From positions 43,113,719-43,177,718 of the forward strand of contig CP141141.1 of assembly GCA_035235625.1 (NCBI GenBank): a stretch of 64,000 bases of DNA, written 5' to 3'. Under the pieces are notes generated by a model, which was not told the origin of the DNA, searched no databases, and saw only the letters and a program-made list of their open reading frames with translations. This document shows, in pieces, positions 33,635 through 47,100 of this stretch. Numbering within the stretch: the stretch's first letter is position 1; the number at the start of each line of letters is the position of its first letter. A program made the translations under genes and the position numbers. The DNA is from Saururus chinensis. Its lineage: Eukaryota; Streptophyta; Magnoliopsida; Piperales; Saururaceae.

Positions 33635-34018
33635 ATGGTTGATCTGTGGTGGACATTATTGGGGGCTACAATCCCAGCCATAGTTGCTGGGCAAACCATC
33701 AGAATGAAGAGGAGAAGAACTGAGGAGCAGAGGCTGAAGAGCGCTCGTGGGCGTGAGAAGAACTCTGAGGATGTCTTTGTCTGTGAGAGGGTTTGCACGT
33801 CGAAGAGAATGCTAAAGAGGGTTGGGGCATTCTCAAAAGATCCCACCCCTGATACTTGTGTCACTGTATGCGGAGTATCGGAGCTTGATGCCTGTGCAGA
33901 TGCTTGTGCTCGAACTGTCTGTGTGAACCAGCACCAGGTGCCCAATTGGAATGACATTTGCCTTCGGAGGTGCCAAAGCGAATGCTTAAAACTCTCTTCG
34001 ATATCTTCGTCTAATTAG
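33635..34018 (+). CDS. Small cysteine-rich membrane-anchored plant protein (At5g64816-type)
   Basis: 127 aa in one exon. Residues 4-20 (LWWTLLGATIPAIVAGQ) form one hydrophobic segment followed by the basic stretch MKRRR, like a signal anchor with the tail on the cytosolic or matrix side. The C-terminal half has ten cysteines at 50, 54, 75, 79, 87, 91, 96, 109, 113 and 117, mostly as CX3C pairs (CERVC, CVTVC, CADAC, CLRRC). That suggests disulphide pairing or metal binding. From memory it matches the plant family filed as uncharacterized protein At5g64816; no function is known to me. The start is fixed by the acceptor 11 bases upstream and by the same start in copy 1. It is the only intact copy here; copy 1 at 5725-7434 is truncated. 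Its neighbour ZEP is convergent. Confidence 0.85.
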   Translation: MVDLWWTLLGATIPAIVAGQTIRMKRRRTEEQRLKSARGREKNSEDVFVCERVCTSKRMLKRVGAFSKDPTPDTCVTVCGVSELDACADACARTVCVNQHQVPNWNDICLRRCQSECLKLSSISSSN

Positions 34019-34644
34019 CAGATGACTTGAGGTAGTTCTAATGTCATTTCATCTGAAAGTTAATTGGCTGTTTTGTTGTGAATTAAAAACCAATACCCAT
34101 TTTTTGGCCGTATTTTGTATGTCATGGAGTTGCTAGCCGCTGGCCTGTCTTCACTGCTTTCCTGGCAGCAACTGGGACTTGGTGAAAGGTAGTATATACT
34201 ACATTGACAGTTCAAATCTTTATTATTTTATTGAATACAGTGACATGTGGATTAATCCAATCCATTTTTTTAATCCTGTAATCGAATTTCCTGGAATCAA
34301 CCTATGCAATGAAGAGTTGGTCCGAGCAGGGCGTCATGTGCAGATCCCTACTTTTCAGTACAAAATGGACTAAAATGAACGATGTATAGTCACCGATCGG
34401 CTCGTATGTGAAATAAAATTTTCAGAAGAGATCAAGAATGATAAGATGCAGAAATTGTGGCAAGAAGTTCCATCTATTTCTGTTCATTTTGAAATTTACA
34501 TATTATAGAAAAATGAAGTATTTGACACAATTCTTCAATCGCTTACACAATTCTTCAATCTCGTATGAGGTCCGCTGTTAATTTTTCGTATTGCATTTTA
34601 CACCGCCGTATGAATCACACTGTACAGTTGCGCTGGTAAGTATA
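34019..34644. other. Shared 3' flank of the convergent At5g64816-type and ZEP genes
   Basis: About 630 bp between two convergent stop codons; it must hold both 3' UTRs. AATAAAA-type words (34412) are present on the plus strand. A 17-bp direct repeat, ACACAATTCTTCAATCxC, occurs at about 34527 and 34545. No gene. Confidence 0.45.
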
Positions 34645-37600
34645 TCAGACTGCTTGAAGGACCGGTCTCTTATGGGCTTCTGGAAGGGACTTCAAAACCT
34701 TTACTCGAAAGGAAGCCTGAAACATGCCAAAAAACAGCGTCAAGGATAACTACGTAAACAATTATACAATGACGACCAAATGAAGAGTAAACATTAGTAA
34801 TTCTTCCTTCCATACGGACTAGGAAGAGCCAGGCTGCTCCGCCAACGAAAATGTCCCTCAACACAAGTCAAAGAATATCGTCCAAAGCTAAAACATTGGT
34901 GGTTGGGTCGAATCCCCCGACCTAGAGAAGCGTCCAGTACCTTATCAGAACCAAATTCGATCACATCGGATGGGTGGAAACGAACAGGGGAGCGTGGAGG
35001 CACACGGTAACGCCTGCCCTCGTTACTGTATGTACAAAGGTAGCCACTTATATAAGACGTTTCATAAAATTACCAAGATCAAGTATTCCAATTAAAAGGA
35101 ATTCAATTCTGCAACATACTCCGTAATCCAGGTGCCATGTTGACTTTGTAGATCAGTCACGTAGAAGGCGTTGTCTTCGCAATGGATGCGTGCGTGTTTT
35201 TCAGATACCTGACATAAAGCCGTGGCAAGTAAAATAGCAAATACAGATTCACCCAACCTATGATACAGAATTGCAAGTAGTTTTATCAGGATTCAAATAT
35301 CTTTTTATTATCTAATAAAAGAAAACATTTGTTTATTATGAATTATCACAAGTGCCAATCTTGTGGAAACAAAAAACGGACATGCTTGCTACCCACCTCT
35401 TACGCAGAGTGAATTTTATTTATCACACTCACCAGCTCGAGCTGATTGAACAACATTTCTTATATTGTTTTGGAATAATAGCACAATCCAATTTGGTCCA
35501 TGAATAATTGTAACTACTCAACTATTCTGGATGAAGTACTAGGTCAGATATTAGACATAGGAACATCAAAACTATATGAACAATTCGAGGGAATATTCTG
35601 TAATTGTTGTTTTCAATAAAAGCAGTCTCCTTCTGTGGAAGGTGCCTTTTAAAAATTTGATGTCATATGAAAAAGCCTCTTCATACGTATCCATCCTAAC
35701 AAATGAAGGCTGCTGTTAGGGTTATTTACCAGGACAATAAGGGATATTGACAGATATGCCTGGCATGTAATTCAGATGCTCAAAAATTCGCTGTGTAGGA
35801 GGTTTAGGATATCTAGCTGTTGACCATTCAGCAGCTAGATCAAGTAGCACCTTATCATTCAGTTATGATGCCTGATCAATGGAACAGCTAGAAAGGACAA
35901 ATTTTTGAACATCAGATCTGCATACAAGGATGTTGTCAGCACTCTCTATCTTCTAGGAAAACATCCTTAGTTCTTTCTCTTCACATGTTTTAAGTTATAT
36001 GTTAGTTCTACAAGTCTAGTTTTACTCTTTTTTTAAAAGTAAACAGGCTCTTATAGGGGTTTTATATTAGAAGTAGAGATAGGGTACATTCTACCAACAG
36101 CATAGGAAAATAAATCTACCAACAGCATCAGCACACAGAAAAGGGTATAAAAACTTCAGAGGTCCGAATAAAAGTAAAGTTTTATACTTTTATGCTATTA
36201 AGAAACAAGCTTTCAGTTTGTAGTTCACCACATACCCATGGTAAGCATATTCTTACAGACTGTTCAGACTGGTATTGAACTGGACCACTTCTGCAGCAAG
36301 AGAAAAAAAGAATAATAGTACTGGATTTTGCAAAAAAAAATTAAAATTTTTCATATCTACAAAAGAGAAAAAGATCCATCAACTGCCATACCCTATTATG
36401 CAGGCTTTCTGTTCATCCCTGCTTAAATGAATGGGTTGCAAGACACCATCGCCATCAACTGCAGTTTTACTAGGTAAGAGATACCACCTACACAAAAACT
36501 ACGCATTACTTATGTGCTCAGGAGATCTATTTATGATGCATAAAAATGTGACACTTTATTGAGAAGAGAAAGATTTGTGGCTCATCATACTCTCCGTTAA
36601 GGGCTCGCTCCAATGCATCATCATCTGCAAACCATTTTTGTAACTTGTTGCTTGCCTTCATAACAGAGTTACATAAAAATTAGAATTTAACAAAAACATC
36701 AAACATAATAAAAACATACGAAACAAAAACATACTTTATCAGAAAGGCGGCAGGCAGGCGGCCTCCCTTCTAAATTAGAGCTGCAAAGACAATATAATGA
36801 ATTGTCTCAAAAAAACGAAAGAGAACAAAAACAATGGAAAACAATGAAGTGAACAAATTCTTAATTTCACCTGTTACCACCTAAGACCCAGTTTAACATT
36901 AATGGCATTGCAATTCTGATAAATATTCTGCCACCAACTCTTCCCGGATGTGGAATTCGAAAATTTGTCAAAAACTAAAATAAGAGCTCAGAGTAGTTAG
37001 AAGGCCGAAAAAAATTATTACAACCAACAAGCTTTGTCAAGTGCAACATAATATCCAATCCATTGTCTTACTTGTAAAGGTCCTAGCCCGACTCCCAGAT
37101 ATGGTTTGTATGTGGAAGCCATTATTGCAGCCATTCTTGCCATTCCATGTATAGCAGCAACTCGAAGTCTTCTTTCTTCCTCATAACTGATGAAAGAAGT
37201 ATAGTACATGAAGTTCACTGACGTTCTAAAGGAAAAGTAAGACTAACAACTAAACTTGCAAAATTTTATATCCAAATTAGATCTACCGCATGTTTTAACA
37301 TATAGGAAATAAGGTACCGCTTCAGAGATGAAGGAATATCGATAGGAGATCCAGATTTAGCACTCTGTGTCCAAGTTTTCTCGAGCTCTAAAGCAAGTTG
37401 ATAACTATCCTGCAAAGAAAAGGGGGGGAAATTGAGGTTTACATAGATTTAACTGGTAGTTTATTGGTCCATTTCATAACCAACATCCTCCACCAGGGTC
37501 TGCTGCTCTAATCACTCACCTCATCTTGCTTTCTGAAACATGACAGCATATTAAATCAGGCCATGTCAGATCCACATAGGTGGACACAATGGAGGGTTGG

Positions 37601-40600
37601 ATTTGAGGACCCGTAACATTTTCCAATAGTTTCATGATGAAGGTGGTGGGGAAGTAAAATTTGTCGCATACCTCAATGGCCATACATCCACCTTGACCCA
37701 TGTTTGGCTGCATGGCGTGAACCGAGTCACCAAGCAAAGTAACTCGGCCTTTTCCCCAAGTTAGAATGGGAAAACGGTCATATATGTCTCGACGAATAAT
37801 TTCATCCTCATCCGTAGCATCTATCAAATCGATTACTTTATCACACCATCCTCCAAATATATTTAATAACCTTCTCTTCTTACCTGTCAACTGCAATGGT
37901 TAGTTTATTGCAACCAACATTTTTCCAAACAATATAAAAGACCTTTATACTGGCCTAACAAATATCTAATGGCCAAATTGTATCATGGTAATTAATCAGA
38001 ATGCAAGTGGCAGACAAAAAACATGTGAATTGGCTTTATGCTATTGAGCTTATTGGCAGATACTGTTCAAAGAAGCTAGTCAAAATCACATACAAGGCAA
38101 TAGGGGGAAAAGCAAATCGAGTAATATGCGCATTGAAAAATTACGAAAAATATCCATGGCTACTCCAACGATGGCTATCCAAACTAGAAATGCACAGTCT
38201 TCTAAGTGATAACAGGCCCATGATGCACAAGCATGGATCTCTATAAGCAAACAATTGAAATCGAAGTATTTCTCAACTTTATAGGATATGTGTCTTCTTT
38301 CCCTTCAATGACATTTCCTTTTTCACTGGGATCAATTAAGTTCTCCAGTGAGTTAATACAACTCTGATCTGATAATAGCTATAACTAGCAGAGTGTGGAG
38401 GCTTTTGCCTTCTTTCTACTTGGACATTTCTCACTGATTCACGGAAGGAAGAATAGGATGTGGAACACAAACATATGGATAAGAAGTGCCAACAGAAATG
38501 CTAGGGTCATCTACCATTAGGTTCATCAACTCCACCAGGTGCTTCCTTGTGAAATGCATACCATTGCATCTTTCCACCACCCACATCAGAAGAGACGAAG
38601 TACTGTTTATGACCCAAAAACACCCGGTACCTTCAGAAGAGACAGGATAGATAGACCTTTTATCAATTGGAGTACACATAATTAGATCACATTGATAAAA
38701 ATAAAGGGAAATGATGTATGACATGTCTTACACATTAAAATAAAACTCAAAACAAAGAGCATACCCAACAGTTTCAATATCTGGTGGCACAAAATCTGCG
38801 ATGCCTGTGTAGCACGTGTAGTCTGAATAGGTCGCCTCTGAATGCCCAAACAATCTCGTCCGGACCTACTTACCACAAATCTCATCATTCCTGATTTGTT
38901 GGTACATAAATGACCAAGCTGTAACGAAATATAACCAAATAATTCCACCATTGAACTACCTTGGACCATATACCATCGGCCCCAACAAGAAGATCACCTT
39001 CATAACGTTGTCCATTCTCAAGTGTTACAGCTACCTAGGTTGTAGAATGTTGGATGACCATCATTAGAATGCACATTTGCAGAGTTCTCCAAATTATCAA
39101 ATTTCTGAGGCAGACTTTAATGTACCTTGTTTCCATCATCTTCAAAATCAATGACATCACTCTCATTCATGATAACATCATCGCCGACTGCTTGAGCTAA
39201 AATTTGTTGTAAAGTCATCCTACTAATGACCCGTGTAACCGGAAGCCCCTTGTCCACTGCTGGTGTGAATGTATCAAATTTGATGTACCTAAACAGCAAG
39301 GTAGACATATATAAGCTAAAGAATACAATATAAATAAAATTTACTCCCCAATTGATGATGGAATAAGACTGTCTCTTTTTCTGTTTCTTTGCAGATAAAA
39401 AGGACAGTACAATAGTATCATTGACCATTTACTGTTTGCATTCCTGTTATTTTAAGTAATAGAAGTATGCATCTTCTAGCCCCAACACTGTTGCAGTCCT
39501 CTTTCACGTTTTATATCTACATGAACAAGTATACATTGATGTCATTTCTCAGTAATTTTTCCATGTCCTCAAAGGCTCCTCTTTGTTTAAGTTGCAACGC
39601 AGTAAGTAGTGTGATACAGAGTAGTTACTAGACAAACGGTGGCTACCTATGATACGTTTTCTCTTTATTAGAAACAACCGGACTGTACATTGTTCTATAT
39701 GGAGGTTCCACAAATGATGTCCGTGCATTTTAAATGTTGAGAGTTAACTATTACAACAAGAATCGAACAAAATGGTTGGCCCCCCTAGTGGAGATAACAT
39801 CCAAAAGCAGATTGCTCGACTTCGATCACCCCAATAACGTAGTGAACACTATTCGCACAAGTGACGCTCAGACTCTCTGACAGTGTGATTTTTTTTTCAA
39901 TTATGATAATCGTAAATGATCAAAATTAAGAGAATCCTGCCCCATGTGAAGCTGAAACAATTTAAATTGAGAAATTCTGAGAATAAAAACATGATAGCAT
40001 GTTACATGCTCTTAATATATACTTCCACTCTTGGATTATCTTTTCTGGATTAAACTATACCAATTATTGCGTCAGGTACTGACAGTGTTAAGATTATACT
40101 CAGGGGTTGAATATAACATATATTGAATTGAATAAAGAAAAGAGAAAGCATTCAAGCACCTCATGCTAACAAACAACCAGTCAACCATTGTGGAAAAAGA
40201 AAGAACTAACCAATCACCGGAAATTCCATCAACAAGCCCATTAATACGATCCCCGGTAATACAGCCGGCGGCCATGATCTCTTCGGCCACCTCCAAGTCA
40301 ATGGCCTCCAGCGCCGCTAACGCGTTGCTCTGTATCTGAATGGGGCCCCGGTACTTTCCCTCCCCTCTAATGGCACTCACATCCTTCTCAAAGACCATCA
40401 CTTGGAATCCTTTCCTCTTCGCTGCCAGGGCGAACACCAGGCCCCCAATGCCTCCGCCAGCTACGAGAATCCGTAGATTCTTCTGATTGGTCCCCCCTCC
40501 AGCCTCAGTGGCCCCAGCTTCCGGTGCTATCGCTGTTCCTGCAGCAGCAATCGGCCTGAACGCCGAGCTCCTCTGCTCCAGCAGAGTGGTGCAGAAGTAA

Positions 40601-40713
40601 TGCTTCTTCTGGAATTTGCGGAAGCAGTAACCGGGAAGTGGAAATGAATTATGGGTATTGGACAAAACATTGAAAGAAGAGGTAAAAGTGGTATTGAGGC
40701 CAGTGGAAGCCAT
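34645..40713 (-). CDS. ZEP: Zeaxanthin epoxidase, complete 16-exon gene
   Basis: Exons in transcript order: 40713-40211, 39288-39126, 39034-38960, 38865-38765, 38630-38515, 37883-37672, 37409-37318, 37186-37072, 36974-36871, 36780-36735, 36655-36591, 36487-36392, 36290-36257, 35208-35120, 35025-34941, 34716-34645 (stop TGA). They give 655 aa in one frame, the usual ZEP length. Residues 1 to about 60 are Ser/Thr-rich with few acids, a plastid transit peptide. The FAD-binding monooxygenase part follows: GGGIGG at 86-91, GADGIW at 240-245 and GDSVHAMQPNMGQGG at 371-385. A C-terminal FHA domain spans about 560-645 (CIIG, KHARI, HGTWIT, FGSDK, FRVKV). The enzyme epoxidises zeaxanthin to antheraxanthin and violaxanthin in chloroplasts, for the xanthophyll cycle and ABA synthesis. 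All key motifs are intact. The 34-bp exon 13 gives a linker (SGPVQYQSEQS) shorter than I would expect and is the weakest border. Confidence 0.96.
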
Positions 40714-41552
40714 GAAGAAGGCAGGAAGCAGAAGTAAAGGAAGTGGGTCAGTAACTGTTTGGGTGTCCCAGTATCCTTTCAGCTGCTAACTGCAGTGGCA
40801 GATTAACTGAACAAGAAGAAGCATAAGAAGGCTAATAATGATGTGGGGGGGGAGGAGGAGAGACAGAGATGTGGTGGCGGGGCCAGGGGGAACGGTAGCC
40901 AGTCCATGGAGTTTCTTGATGTTGCCTCCTTCCTTTGTGCGCCACTACAACTCTGCCAACCGCACCCCCGATGCAGATTTTTTATGGCCGCCTGAAAAAT
41001 GATAGATTAGTGCTAATTGTTAAGATTTATGATCTTAGATGTTTTGATGAAGGCTGTTAGTTCTTCTTTCTTCAAACTTCTGTTTCTGGCCAGAGAAGGC
41101 AATCTATTCATTTTTCCCGGGGACCACCAATTGACTGGCCGTGAATCGTGATCAATTAGTGGCTTTTATAATGTAATTAGTGGAGTACTTAGTTATATAA
41201 TGTCCGGCCACTTACTAGCACATGTCTTCTGACTTGCATTAATTTTTTAAGTGGAAAGGAGTCAGGAGGAGTCGCTTAGTGACACGTTTGATTTACTTCG
41301 TTATCGTGCCGAAGATGTCCCCACCACAAATTACGGGTTTTATGACACGTTGCTAGAGAGGATTGGCTGACTACATTCGCACTTTCAAAGTCCCCTAAAA
41401 TAAAAGAAAAAATATGAGAAACTGTCATCTCGCCACGTATATCATTTGAGGGCTTTACAGTTCCATAGATCTTTCTCGAGACGCATGTCCTCCGGGAAGA
41501 GTTTTTTATGTTTTATTTCGTATAAATAACATATATATTAATATTAATATTA

Positions 41553-41589
<37 letters not shown>

Positions 41590-42106
41590 TTCTAAATATC
41601 GATAACTCTATGCATAGTATACACTGGGCTCATTATAGAAAAATATAAAAAATACTAGTCAATACTTGAATAGCATCCCACTTGGCACTTCTCAAGGAGA
41701 TAAAAACATACACAGGAACATCCACTTAGCTTTTATTTTTATATTTTTACCCTATATTTTATATTAATAAATTTATTTAATTCTAAAAATAATTATTTAA
41801 AAATATTTTAAAAAAGTAAATAAATTTATTAATATAAGACGAAGTGAGTATTAGGAATGCTTTGACGCTCCTAGCATATGAATATGGTTAGGGTGCGTGC
41901 AAAGAGGTGCATATTTTGAATATGCTCGGGGCGTATTGCAAGTTGCTTCATAAGCCAAGTAAATTAAGTAATGGGTAGGATATAAAAATTTGGTTTGTCG
42001 CCTTATAGGCATTGCACGATCGCAAGGAGCCATGCATATGCACCAACACATATAAAGAGGACTCTTACTCTCTTAGTCATTTAAACACACTTGTACTTGA
42101 TGTGGG
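40714..42106. other. ZEP upstream region with repeat remnants
   Basis: The first 200 bp (GGGGGGGAGGAGGAGAGACAG on the plus strand, 40845-40865) are probably the ZEP leader and proximal promoter. A (TA)n run lies at 41557-41584. A decayed Stowaway-like repeat (TTATATTAATAAATT .. TTTATTAATATAAGACGAAG) spans about 41741-41853. No gene. Confidence 0.4.
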
Positions 42107-43105
42107 ACTACATTGCACCTGTAAGGCCTACTGTTAGACCCTTAAACGTTGAATAGGTGAAGGGATTGGATAACTTCTCAACCTTGACATGTTGACAACC
42201 AAAGAATGCGTGTTTTGAGGTAAGTATGTGAAGCTTCGGCAACATTGGAGCATTTGCATATAGATTTCTTAGTCTTATTAGGAGTGGAACTTGATGGTGG
42301 GCTAGACATCATCAGCATAGGGATAGTACTATGTGCGTTGGACTCATGCGGAAGAGTCCTACTTGGAGTAGGAGAAGGATACTTGGTTGGTTATTGATTT
42401 GTTGGCAAGAGTCCTAACACAACTAGGAATGTGCTTGGAGGCCTAGCATAAGTGGGAAACCCGGATACAGAGATGGATGCAAACATGATTGCTCAAGACA
42501 GCCAAATCTTAGTGGAACAAGAACTTCATGTAGGTAGGCGCAGTCATGACTTTGCTAAAGCAAGAGGCATGCGAATTGAGGACTTTGAGTTGGACTAAGA
42601 GACCCGAAGGCTGCTTGACAAGGTAGGACTCTTGAAGGAGTGCACAACCTGGTTCATAGCTGGGTTGGGACTCTAGAAATATGTTTTAAGTAGGATTGTG
42701 AACTGGTTTCCTTATTATAATAGGCTGAGACACTTGGGTGATAATTTTATATCAAGCTTGAGCAAGTTCTAATCGTACTAAACTTCCTAGACCCCCCTCC
42801 ATATATAAGAGATTGTGACTAATTGAGAGGGCATTTTAATATAGACAAAAATAGTTCATGCGGGATGTGAGAGTTAAGGGCGACTTGGCTAGGTGTTGAG
42901 TTAGCCAAAGGGGTGTTGCTTTGTTGGTGCATAGTTGTTCCTTGAGTTTGGGAGTAACGTAGAGGGTCTAAAGCTACTTTTTCCTGCTTCTTCCTTATGC
43001 TTGGTGTGTGAAAAGTTGGGTGAATGCTAGGCGTTTCACTTCTGGTTACAAGGTGCGACCAGGCTATCACGCAGCTGAGTTGTGTATACTAATTTGTTTC
43101 CATGA
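42107..43105 (+). mobile_element. LTR-like unit A (about 1 kb)
   Basis: It begins near CCTACTGTTAGACCCTTAAAC and ends near TTTGTTTCCATGACACCTAC. It aligns, diverged, along its whole length to unit B starting at 43106. Shared blocks include GAGTCCTACTTGGAGTAGGAG / AACTCCTACTTAAAGTAGGAG and the order of a TATA-like box (CCATATATAAGAG, 42801). No coding sequence. The two units look like LTRs of one old element lacking an internal region, or a tandem duplication of one LTR. Confidence 0.6.
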
Positions 43106-44116
43106 CACCTACTATTAGACCCTAGTAGATAAATAGGCTAAGGGGCGAATGAGTTTCAGCTTGGCAAGTGAACAACCAAGGAAAAGTTGAGGAACAACTG
43201 TGCTAGAGTGTTGGCAGACTCGTATACATGTCCTACTCGAAGTAAGACACGATGGCAAGCTGGGCGCCATCACCTAGGACGGTTCATAGGAAGGTCAGGA
43301 CTCTCAAGGACAACTCCTACTTAAAGTAGGAGAGACGCTAGATATGGTTGTTGATTCGTTCCCATGTTTCCTAGTGCAACTAGGAGTCACCTCAGAGGCC
43401 TAAGGTAAGTAGGAAGCCCAAACAAGGAGTTGTGCGTAAGTCAGATTGCTCAAGGCGGTTGAATTCTAGCGAAAAAATGACTTTTCACGAGAAGTGGATG
43501 CAACCAGGACTCTTCCTAAGCGAATGACATGCAGGTTGGGGACTTTTACCTATAGGAGAAGTCTCGAGGAATGATAGATGAGGTAAGACACTTGAAGGAG
43601 AGCTCAACTAGATTTATAGTTGGGTTAAGACTCTTTAAAGATGGTTTCAGGCAGTTGTATAGATTAGTTTCCTATTTGAAATAGGGCAGAGAAGTGGGAT
43701 TCCGAATTTGTAATGAAATGGGTGAGCTAGTACTAGGCTTCCCAACCCCTTCCCTATAAAAGGGGTGTCATGGCAGGATGGGCATGATAATTTATTTATT
43801 TATTTAGAAACTCAAAATTTTATACGGAGCGGGCTGAGAACTCTGTCATCGGTGGCGGAGGATTGTTAGGTAGCAAATAATATGTTGGCGACTTGGAGGA
43901 GTTGTTGTCGTGCGAATTAGCCAAGGGGCAACCCATACTAAACATCTCAGCAAGGCTTGGGAGTATACTCAACCAGGGGTGGGACTGTTCAACGAGATAA
44001 CTTAGAGGGGACAAGTTTGGGAACAAGGTAGGGGGCTTATTATTGTAAAGTACAATGCTAAATAAAGGTTTTAGAGGCGATACTCCCTTTTCCTTATCGT
44101 TTCCCTGCATTGTACT

Positions 44117-47100
44117 TGTCACGACCCGGATTTTCAAAAGTATTTTTAAATAGCACGAACGGTAAGTAGCGAGAAATTTTTTTTTCTTTTCTTTCTTAAA
44201 TACAAAATAAATCATTCGATTAAATATCCAGGTCATGATATCTGGGGTTCACAAATACGAATATCAAATCATACGATATTTACACGTCTCAAAATTCATA
44301 AAGACCAGCTCATCCATCTAAGTGCAAGTCTGTCATCCGTCTGAAAATAAACAACTATGTTGACTCTCACGCTAGAGAAACACTTACGTACCGGAGTTGC
44401 AGACACAAAGAAACTTCATTCCATACACGTAAATCTTGGTCTCACTCGTTGTCGCCTGGAAAACCTGCAACAAAGCAAACCAAACAACAACCACAACCAC
44501 AATGGAGCATCTCCGCCTTTAGGAGAAGAGCTTCCAAAGGACAAAAGATTTTATTAATATTTTTCGGATCGGGCCAACATCACCCGATGTTAGTTGCCTA
44601 CGTACTCATCAGACAACATCTCCAATGTTTCCAACAAGATCGGATCCAGACGTAGTTCTGCCTAATACTACACTATACTAAGAAGCATACAACACACATA
44701 CAATGCTTAAGTATTTTAAAGCAACCTACATTTTATGCAAGTCCTTTAATTGTTCCACTTGTTCTAATTAAAGAAGCAATATCAATCAATGTTATTAATT
44801 ATTTCTCGAACTATTGTTCGATAATTAATATCCCCGTATAATTTCAAAGACAGACAGACTCATCAAATGTCAACCTTGGTGACAAATGATAACGAAACAC
44901 CCTGGAATCCACCAGGCCCCTAGAATCCACCAAGAAGTATCATCACCCCTCTTAGCCCATGAAGGACCAGACCGGAGTGGAAGGGCATGGCCCACAATTG
45001 CACCTGAACAGAAGTGGCAGGAAAAGCCAACCAAGCAGGAATGTCAGCTAATCCAAATGCATGTACACTAAAAGATCTTCAATAGATCGAAAGTGAGCCC
45101 GGCTCACGCACAGCTCCCTCCAATGGGGAAGTGCAACTACATGGTCAAATTAGTGGCTCCTCAAAAGAGCTAAAAACTTAGGAAACCATTTTGAACCCTA
45201 TCTTGCTCATCTATAAGCTAGGATTTCGAATGACTATCCCAAACCCTATTAGTCCCTTCTAGACTAGGGTTTAAAACTTGAGACTGTCATCGGTTCATCA
45301 ACCAAGGCAAATCGTCAGGTCAAAGGCTTTGTTCACTCTATGAACTAGTCGCAGACCCCTCAGAGGTATATTAGTCTTTATCTTGATTAGATGTTCTCGT
45401 CCAATCCAAAGCTATCAAGCCCCATTGATTTATCTTTCAATAATCTTAAGCAGATGATAAATTCTCATCACAACATCAATATCAAATATAGAAACAATGA
45501 ACACCATAAACAATCAGAACCACACAGGTCCAGGGCAAATCATAATATCAATAATAAAATTCATTAATGATATAAGAATTATTCGAGCTATCGTTCCCTA
45601 ACCCTCCTTGGGTTATCTTAATAAATCATTATGAAAACTGGTTGTAGTGCACCTAAGGGCATTAAAGTAATTATCCAACATTGGATACGGTCCTCTATGC
45701 TCTCGGTAAGTCTTTAACTTCTCAAAAGGTTTCAATATCACATTGGCCCATTAATTCCATCCACACGAATACGGCTAATCTGCTCAAGGGTATTTTTGTC
45801 TTTTGTTCAGGGCTTCCCTGAACCTTGACAGGTTCAAAACTAATCCTAGGGTTACACCTTAATATCGTGAACCCGAGGTGATTTTCTTTCCGTTTAACGG
45901 GGCTGTAAACCCCTTGAACCGACTCCGGTTCAATTACTATCTTATCTTAACCCTAGGGGTAGAACAGTCTATTATCTAATTACTGAGATTTTTCCCAAGC
46001 TTATGGAATGGTCCAAATTTAGGATACTCACTATAACCTCACTGAGATTTTTTTTTATTTTTAAATTCACTCATAGGCCCTTAAACCAGAGCCCCGAAGT
46101 CTAGTCACTAATCATTATTAGTCTACGCGTCAATCACAAGGGTGAATTGGTCATTTCACATACTTGGAGATTTTTCCTGGATCTGAAACTTAGTCAAGAC
46201 ACTCGGATTACGCTCATAGTCATTTACAATTTTTTCTAAATCTTTACGATCAATTTCTCATACTGAACCAGACCCAATTCTCTTTGTATACCTCATTAAA
46301 AAAAACAAACCTGACCGGGTCAAGCCCGGTCCAGGCCAATACGGTTAGGGTCGCCTGACCCGAAACTGCACGCGATGACCCGCGACGCGCGGGTCATCTC
46401 CCTCGCGTCCGGCCAGAGGCTGGAAAGCCACCGGCAACGACGGCGCCTGTTGTCACGGCGTAGCGAGGCTAGGCCTCACCGGATCGCCGCACGACGGCGA
46501 TTCCGATGGGCCTAAACTCGCCGCTGGCCGGTGGCCATCCGGGGCAAAAGCTTCTTCTTTTTTTTTTTTTTTTGCAACTGCAGCCAGTGCGCAGCACGGC
46601 GGCGACAGGGCGCTACGATCGGGAGACGGGCCGGGCTCGACCGGATCGCCGTCTTTCGGCGATTCCGGGACCCTCCGTCCCTCCTCCGGACAGAAATTGC
46701 ACTGCGCCGCCGCTCTCTTTTTTATTTGTTTATTTTTCAATAACCAACGCGGCGGCGGCAGGAACTGCCACCAGCGGTTCGCCCCCTCCCCTCGGTCGCT
46801 TTCACCCAGCGACCAGGGTTTCTGGCTGGAGGAAGGTTGTGATGTAGGCAAATTAAAACTGGATCAAGAACAGAATACTCTTATTGGCATTTCGTCGAGC
46901 AGCTTCTTGTAAACAGATAAGTGCTGGGTAAAAACGTCTTTACATATTGATGTTTAAATCCAGACCGTTGAGCAAATCTAACGATTCTTAGTTAGAAGGG
47001 TAAAGTCGTCCATCACTAACTCGAGAGTTCATCCGAACTGTTGAAATATTTGGACGGTGGAGATGAAGGGCAAAATGGACAATTATAATGGAATTAGTTC

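Noticed and set aside
33517-33957. 146-codon minus-strand frame over the At5g64816-type gene
   Set aside because: Antisense shadow of the real cysteine-rich CDS; no independent support.
37516-37672. Minus-strand open extension past ZEP exon 6
   Set aside because: Intron 6 read-through; the donor at 37671 and the next exon at 37409 give the known ZEP sequence order.
46453-46912. Several overlapping frames on both strands in the solo LTR
   Set aside because: GC-rich block where stops are rare; no protein family recognised.
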